From positions 44,300,521-44,364,520 of the forward strand of contig OZ007569.1 of assembly GCA_963931925.1 (NCBI GenBank): a stretch of DNA of 64,000 bases, written 5' to 3'. The stretch is from Onchidella celtica (lineage: Eukaryota > Mollusca > Gastropoda > Systellommatophora > Onchidiidae). The position numbers and the translations under genes are program-made. Under the pieces are notes generated by a model. The model was not told the origin of the DNA. It saw nothing but the letters and a program-made list of their open reading frames with translations, and made no database searches. Position 1 is the stretch's first letter. Each line of letters begins with the position of its first letter. This document shows positions 22,196 to 35,558 of the stretch, piece after piece.

Positions 22196-22352
22196 CTAAG
22201 GGTAACCACACAAAGGCCACCGAATTCGGTCACCAAGCCACTAGGTGCTTTAAGTGAGAAGAATTGCACTAAAATCTCACGGGGGGAATCTCACCTAAAG
22301 CGCCTACTGGCTCGGTGACCGAATTCGGTGGCCTTTGTGTGGCTACCCTTAG
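22196..22352. repeat. Inverted repeat with 64-bp arms, copy 2
   Basis: Arms lie at 22196-22259 and 22289-22352. The sequence matches copy 1, including all five arm mismatches. Confidence 0.85.
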
Positions 22353-24989
22353 AGGGACCGCCGAGCTTACTTCCTGGTTGACAATAAAGTAGCTATGTAT
22401 GGGGAGCGTGCTGACCAGCACGAGGCACGCGAGACGGAAGCCCCAACAAACGGCTGTAATAATTATATTATGTTTGTGCCTTTACCCCGCCTGGACTATA
22501 CGAACTTTCCTCACAATCTCTTTGGGATATTTCTCCCCTGCAAAGTATAGAAAGTTACTAGAAGGCAAAATGGGTATAAAGGGGATCTAGAAAAACATAA
22601 TTTATGTTATCCTTTCCCTGTCGACGGTCCAGGGTCAAAATGCTGACCTGAGAAGTCTACAAACTGGTCCACAGGACGTAATTTGATAGAGGAGAACATC
22701 GGGGAAAGGGGGACCCTCGAACCTGTGTGCCCACAAACTGTGTTTATTTAGCTTTTTTTTTTAAGTGTTTTTTTTTTTTTTTAACATTTGACCTAAAGCT
22801 AATTATTGTTTGACTGATTTTTTAAGCTTTCAAAGTCAGTACATTTTCCTAGGCCAGGAAAGGAGTTTGGATGCTGCAAAGTGTAATATTATGATGCATT
22901 AAGAATAAGGTGCGATGATTCTTCACGCACCCAATACATATATTATATAAGAAGTTTAAGAAATATAATAATAATATGGTTCCTCCAATGGAAGCGAGAA
23001 ACACACACACACACAGACAAAAGCACACACATACATAGTCTATAATCAGAGTGCGGGGGGCTGCTTTGGGGGGGGGGGGTGTAACCGGGTAATGCCAAGT
23101 ACCTAATCTGGTCATGTCATTATAAGATTAAATCAGCAATCGGCCTCCCTTTAATTTTTTTTTTTTTTTGGACTGATTTCTATACATTTGTACATTGCTG
23201 GTCTGTTAGCGTGAAGATTATTTCTTTTATCCCAAATGAGGGATAGATTGAGGGCAACTGTTATTATATTCTCTACGTCCATGCCATGACTATAAATATT
23301 GCCAAACTCTTTTTTTAACTTTCCTTGGTTAAAAAGTGTCGAGACGGCAAAACGGACGTACAATTTGAACATCCAGCTGTGAAACTACACACCGCGCGCA
23401 CCATTCTGCACACAACCAACGGCAGACAAGCGGGGAAAAATTCATTTTGACACTCCGACAAAATAAATTTGTCTGCTCACCAGGTGCTGGGGACCATCGT
23501 TCAATCTGTGCACCTCAAAGGATAAAGATGCTTAATTTTATTTCTACCCACCCCAGCAACCTGCTTTCTCTATGTGCTCCCCTTTACGCCTACCAACAAT
23601 CAAAAGAAACCCCATCTCGGAGTCCCCTCTCTCTTTCTCTCTCTCTGTCTCTCTCTCTGTCTCTCTCCCTCTCTCCCTCTGTCTCTCTCTCTCTGTCTCT
23701 CTATGTGTCTCGCTCTCTATCTCTCCGTCTCGCTCTCTGTCTGTCTCTCTCTCTCTCCTTCTATCGTTTAGCCACCGATCTTCCTAATCTTTTAATCTTT
23801 GTTCACTTTTTCGCCCCCCCCCCCCACCTCGTTGTTTCTACCCATTTTTGCTGCCACCCAAAACTTTTCAAAATTTCACGTGTACCAAACCCACTAGCTC
23901 TAGCACTGCCGGATACACTTTTAATGCTTTCAAATGAGGAATAATTACCACAACAGGGAACATGAACTGCGATGTACGTATGTTCAGCGAAGTATGGCCC
24001 GCAAATGTACAGCAGTGAATAGTATTTAAAACAACAGGTGTGTGTACAATAACTGAGTGGGTAATAATTTTACTATAGAAAGAAAGGATAAAATAAGAAA
24101 CAGTATCGATCACATGAGATTTCATTAAAGTGGCAGGAATAAAGTATATGAAAGCCAAAAGACAGTAAAGATGTTTTGGCAAAATAGGAAATGGTTGACT
24201 GTCCTGGAAAAATAGAAATGGTGAGCCTTTAGCTTGCGTAACATTTTTCAGCGTAATCTCATCTGGAAGCTAACGAGCTCATCATTTCAATATAAACCGA
24301 CTAAACACCGATCTAGATTATTGCTTAGTTCCACAGTTTTTACTTATGGCAGGTACAGTCTAACCACGTCAATTCCTGCACAAGATTTACGGAAAGACAG
24401 GAAACAAAACCAGAAGACCGGGTGGTTAGTGGGGGCTTCTGGCAGAGTTTCCTATCGATCGTCTTACTTCTTCCACGGACAATATGGCCGTTTTGGTGTC
24501 GACGGACGTTCACCAAACTCAAACTAAAACTCAAACTCAGAAAAAGTGGACTTACCTTTTTGGAAGAAGTTCAAACACCTATGGGATGATTTCTTTGGGT
24601 CAGTGTTGTACACATGTTTTGTAGTCTGTATTCTAATATTACTTGAGCCCATGGTCTGTTGTAGTACGCGATCACTTCGAATTTCATTTCTGTTTTGAGA
24701 TCAGTTTTGGATAATGATATTTAAGCAGCAACTTAATCAGTGACGCATATTGTATGCATATGAAATGCATGACCTATTTTGAAAAGGTATTTATATAATT
24801 TCAATGCAGTGCTCGCAGCAATCTTCAACTATGGAATATCCCTGGTCCTCTTAAATTTCTTTTCCACTTGTATAGATTTATTAATTTCTTTCCTTGGCTG
24901 CCAACTTAATATACAGACAGACTTATACAATAATAAGCACACAGATAACAGATAAGCGCATAGATAGATAGAAAAAAAGATAGATAGAT

Positions 24990-25020
<31 letters not shown>

Positions 25021-28000
25021 AGACCGACCGACAGACAGACAGTCAGATAGACAAACAGACAGATAGACAGATAGATAGATACATAGATAGATAGATAGAT
25101 AGACTGATTGACTGACAGACAGATAGAGAATTACACAAGTAGATCAATCATTGGCACTAGCTCCATAAAAGTAATATGCACACTATCATAAAACAGCATG
25201 TGCAGTATATTTCACTACATGCCATGTCTTTGGTAGATGGTTAGAACATACTGTGGACAATGTTCCTTCTCTGTGTGGTGTATATGCTCGCTGGGCCACT
25301 AATACCCTCACCAAGAAACCCCGCACCTTTGTCACAGCTTACACCAAACACGGGAAATAAAATAATTACATGTATAGCCACACCAGATATAATAGAGTTA
25401 TTTAGGGCCAAAAGTGTGCATTTTGGTGGTGAAGGCAACATCATTGCATAATGGTTGTAGGTTGGCATACTAACAAGTATTGATATAGAACGACCACATC
25501 AGATGGCCTTGACCCCTTGAAAATAACCTCTGTTTTCCTTTATATTCTTTTAAAATTTATTTTGAATGACATCGATTCAGAAAGGTGAAAACCGAAAATA
25601 AGGGAATTCTTTTTTTATTCTTTAAAATGTTTATAAGCACAGTGATGCTTCTCAGTCCTTTTGATATGACCATAATTATAATTTTCCAAAGTGACCCTCA
25701 AACTGACTAGTGGGCATTACGACAGCAAAGCTGCAAATCACTGATATTTTCTACACTCGATAATAAAAACTGAAATTAAAGATGGGCAGTATGTGCTCCC
25801 ATATCCGTTTTTTCTTGTCCAGACTGACCACAACCATATAATTGGCCAGAATGACCACTTTTGACAAACGCTAAAATGTATCATATTCTGGAAGACTACA
25901 AATGTTTTATTAGTATTGTGGCGTTTAAAATATGGTGCTTATAAACAAAACTTGACGCGGTAACTTTAAAATAAGTGAAGTAACCATCCAATTGACCACT
26001 GTTCATTAGAGAAACCAAAACTGTCAAAGAACATTCCCATTCATATCACAACGAAACCATCCCAGGACGCTGCAGAGTGAAAAATACCAGTCAACACACC
26101 GACAACGGAATGAAGACCTACAGAACTATAGAACTGCTACCAGACATGTTCGCCTTTTCCGAGGTAGGTAAGAGAATGGTCATCACTGAGCTAACAATTC
26201 CACTATAAGAACTCGCCTCACAGTCTCTCTGGGATTTTTTTACCGGCACAGTATAGAAAGTCACTGAAAGACAAAATAGGTACCGAGGGGATGTAAGAAA
26301 ACGTAACAAACTCGATGTGTGTCTGTATGCTTAGCCGTTTGCCCATAGGCGGTCAACCGGCTGACCTGAGAAGGCTACAGGGCTTAATTTGACACCGGAA
26401 GAACATTGGGGTAGGGAAAGTGCTTCAACTTGTGTGCACATTTGGCTATTTGTTTGTTTGTGTGTGTGTGTTTGTTTGTAAAATGGGTCTTTTAAAAAGT
26501 TTTTTTATTTTGTAAATGTTTGAGCTGTAGCTAGAACCACTGTTTACATTTGACCACTTTCCGGACCTTCAATTTGGTACATTTTTCTATACCAGGTAAA
26601 CTGTGATAGCGCAGTGATAAGCCTAGATATTGCTTTAGACGGGTGTTAAATTCAGTACAAGTTTCTTATCGGGAGAAAAGTGCTTATAACCCTTGTGCAT
26701 ATGAGGGCTGTCGCAAGATAGGAGATTGTAGGAATTTTTCTAGATACTTTCCTGGACATGTTCCTGATGCTGATTTTGACACTTTTTCTAACTGAATACT
26801 TATAGAATTTGGTCCGGCTTCCCAGACAAACAAAAGTGTCCTTTTATTAACCTAAAATGGCCCTCCGACTTGAGATAAATCGAAGTCCATTTCCTGGCAA
26901 CTTGGATGTGGCACTGCTCTGAAGGACAAACATACAAACAGAAATCGTCAATTTGTGACCATGAATTACGTGAACAAATCTATTTTGACAAAATTCAGTC
27001 TTTGATAATTATTATCTTCTTATTTGGAGGGACTATATCAATGTAGGACAATGTTTACTTTCTTTTTGTTTTATTCAACGCGAACACATCATCATTTCCG
27101 TCATTAATGTTCATCAAACTAGCATCATTTATCCATCATATTTAGATCTCCCATTACTACAATACTAGAACAGTCACAGAGCTCGACTCCAACATGTCAT
27201 AAACACCAACTCCGGTGTCCCGGTCGCTGCGCGTCGACACGGACGATTCTATATAATATATGTAAGGATGGTAACATGACATAAAAATCTTTATGGAAAC
27301 CAAAACATCGTTTGCAAAATTTAAAACGAAAATCAGTATTTTGTTAAGAACAGTAAAGGTTTGAACCCAATTACTTTGTTCAGAGGGACAACCTGATTGT
27401 TTCCAAACATAGATATACTGCATTCCACACTGATGCTTCTTTTCCCTAGTTTGAGCCACAACAGATACAATCTGACGTGGTCAGTTTTTGGTAGAGAGAC
27501 AAATTTCAAGAAAATCAAGATTATGTTAAAACTTCAGACTTTGCCATCTTGAGAGCAATTCAGGCTTCTGCTGTATGGAGTCGTTCATTAGTTGTTTGTC
27601 TAGGTTTTAGATGTAGGTGCGAATTTTGTGTAACACACTTGTAGTCTACGGCTTTTCCTGATAGCCTTGGTTCACTTCCTTGTTCACAGCCATTCACTGA
27701 AGCGTTAACAAGTTTGTTTACGTGAAATGCACCAGAGATTTCAAATAGCCATTCATTCATAATAATAAAAGAAAAGCTTCGTTCTATTAAATATCAGAAT
27801 ATTCGTCGCCCAAGTGTAAGCCCTTTCTCTGTAACTTCCTTGTTAACTTTCTGCCCGTTTGCCTACCTGCTTTTCTTTCAAATATTCGACTGTCACAGTC
27901 TTAACGACAAATAGACAGGCAGGGAGACAGACAGAGAGGCAGGCAGTCAGTTTGACATAAAGACAGGAACAGACACAAAGAAATATAGTATTATACTTTG

Positions 28001-28023
28001 ATAATCTCTCTCTCTCTCGCTCG

Positions 28024-28088
<65 letters not shown>

Positions 28089-29819
28089 TCTCTTTCTTTT
28101 TTTTTTTTTTATATCTCCAACATCGATTTCATCTCCTCATTGACCCCCGTTCCCTCTCTCCTTTGAGCAACAATTCTATGTTCCCCCTGCTATTATCGTT
28201 ATACATCATTTTTGTCAATCTTTCGTCATTGATAAAATTAATAACAATTCATTTGAATTTTATTAATATAGACGGATCTCCCATCTGAAAGAAAGGAAAG
28301 AAAAAAATTAGTTGAACGGCATAAGTCTTACAACAGATGTGCTGGTGATATTAACAATTCACTGCACTCCATCAGGTACCAAATTGAACCGTTATTGCCC
28401 TAGTTGTGGTGTTGCCGCAGAAATGAATTAACCAGAACAGAAGCGTGGAGATTTGTTGCTACTCTTTCCAAAAAAAAAAACGATTATCAATGAATTAGAG
28501 CTTACGTTAAACTATTTTCAAGACCGATTTTGTTTTTGTATGGTGGCCAGTTTGGAAATTCTGTGTCAGAGTATGTCGTGTTATTTTTTTAAATTTTTGT
28601 ACGACACTATGAGCACATAAAGGGCAGAGGTAAGTGATCCCACTAACAACCAAAGATTTATTAATGGTACTGGAGTGTAATAGGTCTATGTCCGCGGATG
28701 TTTTTACGGGGACTTTACAAAACACACATCCATACATCTCTCATCATACACGTCCATCCATCCATCTATTCAGCCATCCATCCATCCATCCATCCACCCT
28801 TCTAACCATTCATCCATGCTTCCATCCATCCACCCAACCACTCATTCGTCCATGCTTTTCCACCCAACCACTCATCCATCCATCCATCCATCCATCCATC
28901 CATCCACCAACACTCAAGCAATCCATCCATCCATCTATTCTGTTGGTCTGACTCTCTGTCTGTCTTTGTCTCTCTGCTATCTTTCTTTTATTTCTGTCTA
29001 GCGCTATTTTTATTCTGTTTTTCTGTTTTTATGATTTATTCATTTATGTATTTAGTCTCTGAAGAAGGGGAACCTAATGGCTGAATTTCGTGATGTCAAG
29101 ATTCTATTAATTTAGTGTGCGGGGGAAGGGGCCGCTGGAGGTGGGTGCTATGTGCAAGAGTCCCGTATCATTTTTTTCTGCTTAAATTGCCACAAAGCCG
29201 GTCTAGTTACCTGCAATACAAACATCTTGCTAAAAGGGTGAACTGGACGGCATGAACACTACGGTTTGGCTAAAGAGTTCCCCCACCTCTCCCCACTCCC
29301 CCCCCCCCCCCCGAGATACTCCTAACAACAGCCTTAATTGATTATTCTTTCAGATTTTCTTTTTGTTCTCCTCCTGTTTTTGGTTGAAAAGGCAAGGGGC
29401 ATGGTTAGGGATTCGATAAGATTTAGGGTTGAGGATAAAGACGGGAAGCGTATACGCCCCCCCCCCCCCGCTCGAAACGTTTGGTGTACGTATGTACAAG
29501 TAGCAATAGCCATTGTTTTGACTGTCAGGCGTGGTGTATTTTTGTATGTGCATGCATGGCTGAATGTGTGTGTTTACATGATTGTGTTTCGTCTGTGTTC
29601 ATCATCAATTGTTCATCTGGAAAAGAGGATGACATTTGTATAGTTTTTGTTATCGCTGTTACTGTTGTTGTTGTTGTCGTTTGGGCTGTTGCTGTTGGTA
29701 TGATTGTTATTTTGTCTTTGCCAGTGAGCTCTTCTTGGCCACCGCATCCCAACAGTTGGTGTTACTGCAGAACATATCAGCTTGATCATTATTGGTGCAT
29801 ATTTGTGTGGGTGTGAGCA

Positions 29820-29879
<60 letters not shown>

Positions 29880-32800
29880 GTGTGCTTGTAATGATGGCGG
29901 ACAGACATTTCCTCATTGTAGATTGGATAAAAAGACACTTTACCCAGAATGAACAGAAACATGGCCTTCCATTCCAAAATTGCGGGTTGTACGTGGCCGC
30001 TCTGCTAGGGTTCCCTTCTGCCCTATCTTTCCGTTACGTTACGTAACCATGTCTTCTTGTTTGTTCCCAGCACAAGGTGGCCGTTAACGTGTCCACGTGC
30101 TGTCTCCAAACCCGGACTCAAACTCCTTCCCTAATCTGTCTGTCTCTATGCTTTTTCATCCATATCCCTATCTCTCGATCCTCATGCTATTTCATCCATC
30201 AACATTAATATGTCCATATCTGTGTTATTTCATCCATGACTATCTGTTTTTAAATTAATTATTGAAACGGCAGTTTGTATGTATGGATGCATAGAACATT
30301 AGTTGCGTACTATTCATTTGACTGTACACTGTATAATTATGCAAAATTGCCATCAATTTCAAAGAACAAAAGAGAAGCGACATCTGCAAGTGCCTGTTGT
30401 TAGATGAGCGGAAAGTAAACGGTACCGTATACCCAATATAACATGAGGCAGAGAGTAAAACAATGCTCTCCCGATCTTCTGATGAAATAGATGGGCACCC
30501 TGAGTAACACTGGTCTTAAAGCAAGAATTTGCCTTTTGTTTTTTTTAGGTGGCGGTCGATGTTGTTGCTTTTTTCTCTTCTATTTTATTCTTCCGTACAA
30601 ATGACGGTAAAAACCTATCCGTTTATGCAGTGCCAAGGCCAGGTCTGCCAAATTAAGTTCGCTTTCATCGTAGATTTTGCCATATCTGAAACATCAAGAG
30701 CTCAAAATTGAAGAAATCCGTCATACGTATGTATATAATAGTCATTTTAATGTGCGTCTGTCATAGTGATAAAATTAGTATTAAATAACTTGATTTTACA
30801 TCACAATGCCAGACGTGGTAACTTGACTGAAACATCCAGACAAACACAAGAACAGACAGGGCAGACATATACAGTGTATTATTGATTAATATTGGACCCG
30901 TCACAGAGAATATAAATAATTTTATTTAGATATTAATGGGAACATTATTAAATTTAATTCATGATCAATCATAGTGCCATCTCGTATGGAATAGTATCAA
31001 ATTTTGATATATTTATCTTTATCTTTCATTATTTTAAAATACGGAATGAATTTATCACAAACTCGATGGCAAACCGACTGATATTATTTGAAAACATTAT
31101 TCTGTGCAAACATTGTTTAAATCCCTTATTTATAGTGATTCAAGCTTAAAATCATACAAAAAAACAACAACACATCTGTTGCTCAATAAACACCTATAAA
31201 ATTTAATACAAGATTCGTTTTTTGTTGTTTTTTTGGAAGGTGAACCTGTAAGCAGCTAAACCTTTGTGAATACCCCATCAAAAATTATGAAACTTGACGT
31301 ATTGCATCAACTTTTGGCGAAGAGTTGTGTGGAGACATTCATTTTGAACAAAAATCGGTCCTTAGTATTAAACAAGGCAATTGAAGATTAAAAGAAATAT
31401 GAAGAAACTGAACACTATAATTATGGCAATTATATCATCAAAAAGACCACCAAACAAAAGAAAACGTGTCCAGGAGATAAACTAACACTAACACAGGCCT
31501 GCATGATATTTAGAATCCATTGCGCCATTAGCCTAGATCTAGACCTTCACATTGCAATATCAAACACTATTAAATGAAATGAATCCAAGACTCGTACACC
31601 TGAAAATGAAATAATGCCAGGAGTCTCCCAATAGATCTAAGCTTAGCTGTGAAGTTGCCGCCGATGACAAAGCTCACTTCCGTTGGCGGTTCCGCAGATT
31701 TGATGACCACATCTGGTAATGAAATTTTATTTCCCGATATACGGGCTGGATTTTTTGGGACTTTTAAAAATTCAATTTCAGCTGTAAGCCCTACCAAATG
31801 GCAAAAAATTGATGCCCATCATGACGGGCCGATATGAATTATCATTTTCTAAAGTCACGTCAAATCTGAAGTCTAAAGCCGAGGTAGCCAGTCCGGGAAA
31901 GTCCTGACACATATATCTCGAAGCCCTACTCAAATATATAATTTTATTGATTTGAAACGTCAAGCTCTGTGAAATTAGTAACTTAATAAATTGGGAAAAG
32001 GTCCGGGTTGAACAAAAGTAATTTCCAATGAGGGTGACTCTGATAATACAGCACTAAAATGACACCATTCACGCAGCAAGTTGAATATCGTAGGCCATTC
32101 AAGCTACAGTCGCAGTCAAACAGTGCCAGTTATGAAAACAATGCAAAAAGGCAACAGTTGGTTAGGGCAAGCAAAAAGCACCAGTAAACACATGAATACT
32201 TCTTATTAGCGAATAATCGAGTATGGTATATGGGACGAATTTGTTGAGATTTTTATTGGTACCATGCCGATTAAAAGGAAGAATCTCGACTGCACAATAG
32301 TTTCAAAGTGGCGAGCTCTTTGACATTTGTTGCAGGTAAAGACCCCAGCTAATTTCTCCTGACCCATATTTAGCTCTGTTATAGTGTCTTTGTCTTTTTA
32401 TTTCTCTGAGCGCAGCCAAGGATGCTCTTGATTTCATCTTCACTTAAGGAAAAACTGTGGCAACTTCAAACCCGTGTCGCCCGCGCTCCATGCGACATAT
32501 TTTTTATGTATGAATGTCGATAGGGCGGGGTCAAGAAGACTTATGCTAACCTAAGCTAACCCACTGGCGACAGTTATGTGTATAACCGTATTCGAGAATG
32601 TATTCGGCTACTGTTGGTGGTATTTGTATGCCCCATCACTGGTGCTATTTGCATGTCAGTATTACGTCGGCTGGTGCGTTTTGCATATCCACATAACTTA
32701 CGCATTGGGCAAAAACTGAGCAAATATTGATTTTGGAAAGACTTTCATATGCTAATACAGCAACAACTCATACAAATGTAATAGCCACAATAAAACAGCA

Positions 32801-34689
32801 ACATGTTCTTCATCACCTGAAACAGTAACCTTTGAAATAACGTCAGGCATAAACAAGTATACTTTTTTGAGTTATTAATATATAACTAGATGAAATCCGC
32901 AGGTTATAGCCTGGTGTTGAGTTCTTCCTTCCTACTGGATCAGGGCAGCACTGTTGTGGTCCGCCAGCAAGCAGAAAGACCACGGTCTACTGTTTTTACA
33001 TGTACATAATTATGAATTTACCGCCATCTTTAGAAAAACTGGGCATGAGAACAATATCCCTGATCAGATCAACCATATCATTCAATACAAACAATGAGCA
33101 GATTTCTAGAACAATGATGGTTTTTACCAACTCAACCATAGACTAACAAGAAATTATCATTGTCTAAATATCTGCTACTCATTTGCGAAGTAAATTAATA
33201 TTGTTTCTTTAGATCTTTTTTCTTCCTACAGGTTTGAGTCATGGCTATACACGATGGTCACATTATTAATTCCAGTTCTGAACTGATCCTGTGTATTTGC
33301 ATGTTGAAATAAAATATTGTTGTATTAGACGACATTATGACCTTGGTATTGGTTTATTGAGAGTAGGTGACTATGACAAAGTATCAACTCATTTAAAGTG
33401 AGGTAATTAATTGCTGCGGATAATAATCTCCAGCACTAACAAAGAAAAAGTCATTATGCATTGAATATTTTTGCATTGATTATTACAGTATTATCAAGCA
33501 TAAGAATGATAGTAACTTGATTTAATCGTTTTCTCAATCCAATTACTATCTTCTCTAGTACAAACAAACAATAGATCATAATCGTATATGATCTGGATAT
33601 GGTGAACAATATAATATAGGATGTAATATGTATTGCAGTTATGATAATATGGGGCACAACTGAATAATACATTAGTACATAGGTTACAATGGAGAGTATG
33701 ATATATATATGTACAGATTCTGAACTGAATTCTAGAAAATTCAGGTACCAATTCTGATTTCAATGACCTTTGCTGGTGGAAAACATCTTAATAAAAGATT
33801 ACCTTATAATAATTATACATTTATTTTGTCTATGCTACACCGATTACAACATTCTGGTCTTAGACATTATAGGTAAGATCTGCGTTTCTCGGGGACTTCA
33901 GCCGAAGGTCTCCTGACCTTAGACGTATGGCCATTGTGTTAATTAAATAATAACGTAACTACTAGAACAGATATGGCTTATTCTAAGCACAGTCAGCTCG
34001 CCAGCATGCCATAGGCCTTGGTTTACATCACTTTTTTCTGAGGGATCTCATGACAAAATTGTTGTTGTGTCCTCCAACAATCAGATAGATCACAACATAT
34101 TAAGCTGTCTGTATGCACAGGGTAACTACCATCTGTAGACAAATTTACATATGAAGAGAAATATTCCTGCCCAGACCAACAATAATTCAACACAGACAAA
34201 CTACGGATTCCATGTGTAACCAATAACAATGTTATAAGCGTAATCTAAAAATACCTGATTATTGTATAGTCCTATATAATATGTCAGTGCGTGACGAAGT
34301 AAGTTAATACAGCTGCTTCTGCAGTAACAGTAATACTTCACAGAATGGATAAACTGCTATATACATCTATTATAATATATTTCAGTAACTTGCAACCTTT
34401 GGCATGAGTCACTGACCAAACTATAAACTCTTCAGGCCTTAAATTTGGCAGGAATGTGGACATTGGGATAAGGAAGATGATGGTTATAATTAAAAGTTGT
34501 TTACTTCCAGCATTTATTTTTAAGAAATAACAATGTTTATTGCTATGTAACATCTGTATTTTTGCGTTTGTTTCGTAATATATAGTACCGTGCATGCCAT
34601 AAAAAGTAACCGTATCAAGTGTTCAGTTTGGTGCGTAGTGTTCTGGTGCGCATGAGTTCTGAAGCAAGACTGTAGTTTATTACTTTTAT

Positions 34690-34737
<48 letters not shown>

Positions 34738-35219
34738 GGAGCACATGAATGTTTATTCCGGGCAATGCCCGGTAAGTCTTCTAGTGTATTATAATAGCAT
34801 AGCTGTTACAATAATCTCTGGCACTAACAAACAATAAATTGCTGTAAACTGTGAAATACAATGATAAAGAAATGTGGGAAACACTTTGCCAAAGAATGAA
34901 GAATTTGACTGTCGGTGTCATTGTGATAATTCATCAGGTCTGAAGAGTATTTTGTTGATTACCATGATCACCATTAAATACCATGCCACCAGACAAGCGC
35001 CCCCCCCCCCCCCCTGAAAATTTTTGAAAAAAAATATTGATATTAAGTAAATTTAACATTATAGAGATAATAGTATACTCAGAAATAGAATTTGCGAAAA
35101 TGCAGCCTCCAACTGACTCACCGGCTCGTTCAATAATCAGATCTGTCCGATGGCCTTTTATGTGCTGTAAGAAAGCTGCCTAAGAAACAGCTCATTTAAC
35201 TTCATAAAAAGGAAAAGTA
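22353..35219. other. Non-coding part of copy 2
   Basis: This holds the same series as copy 1 in the same order: direct repeats (22495-22858, 26202-26596), CT, GATA/GACA, CT/T, CATC, poly-C, GT and GA/poly-G tracts. No gene is supported. The only difference noticed from copy 1 is in the CT/T tract at 28005-28110. Confidence 0.6.
28005..28110. repeat. CT/T-rich microsatellite, copy 2 variant
   Basis: An uninterrupted CT array followed by TTTCTC steps and poly-T. It differs from the copy 1 and copy 3 form, which makes it a usable marker for copy 2. A 96-codon Ser/Leu/Phe open frame through it (27998-28288) is an artefact of the tract. Confidence 0.9.
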
Positions 35220-35225
35220 TTTATT
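35220..35225 (-). promoter_or_regulatory. Candidate polyadenylation signal, copy 2
   Basis: AATAAA on the minus strand, same position relative to the ORF B stop as in copy 1. Confidence 0.3.
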
Positions 35226-35558
35226 TCGATGGAACCGATAAAAGCCCATAAGAATCCAAACACAAATGATCTTTGCTAAAATATTGAGGTGACGCTGTCC
35301 TTTAAGCTAATCACTGTCAACTCAAGATGAAACGACAGAAAAGATAATACTGACATGAACATGAATTGCACGATGTTGGTCAGTTTAACCAAAATTGACT
35401 GAAGCATCGAATGTTCTGTAGAAAGATGAAGAGAAGCGATGACGATGCCCAAATACAACTAGGCTTCGCACAGAGAGATACCTATTGATGTTACCACCCA
35501 CAACAATCATCAACAATAAACTGTAATATGATTAGACATTTTGGCTCAACTAATTTGC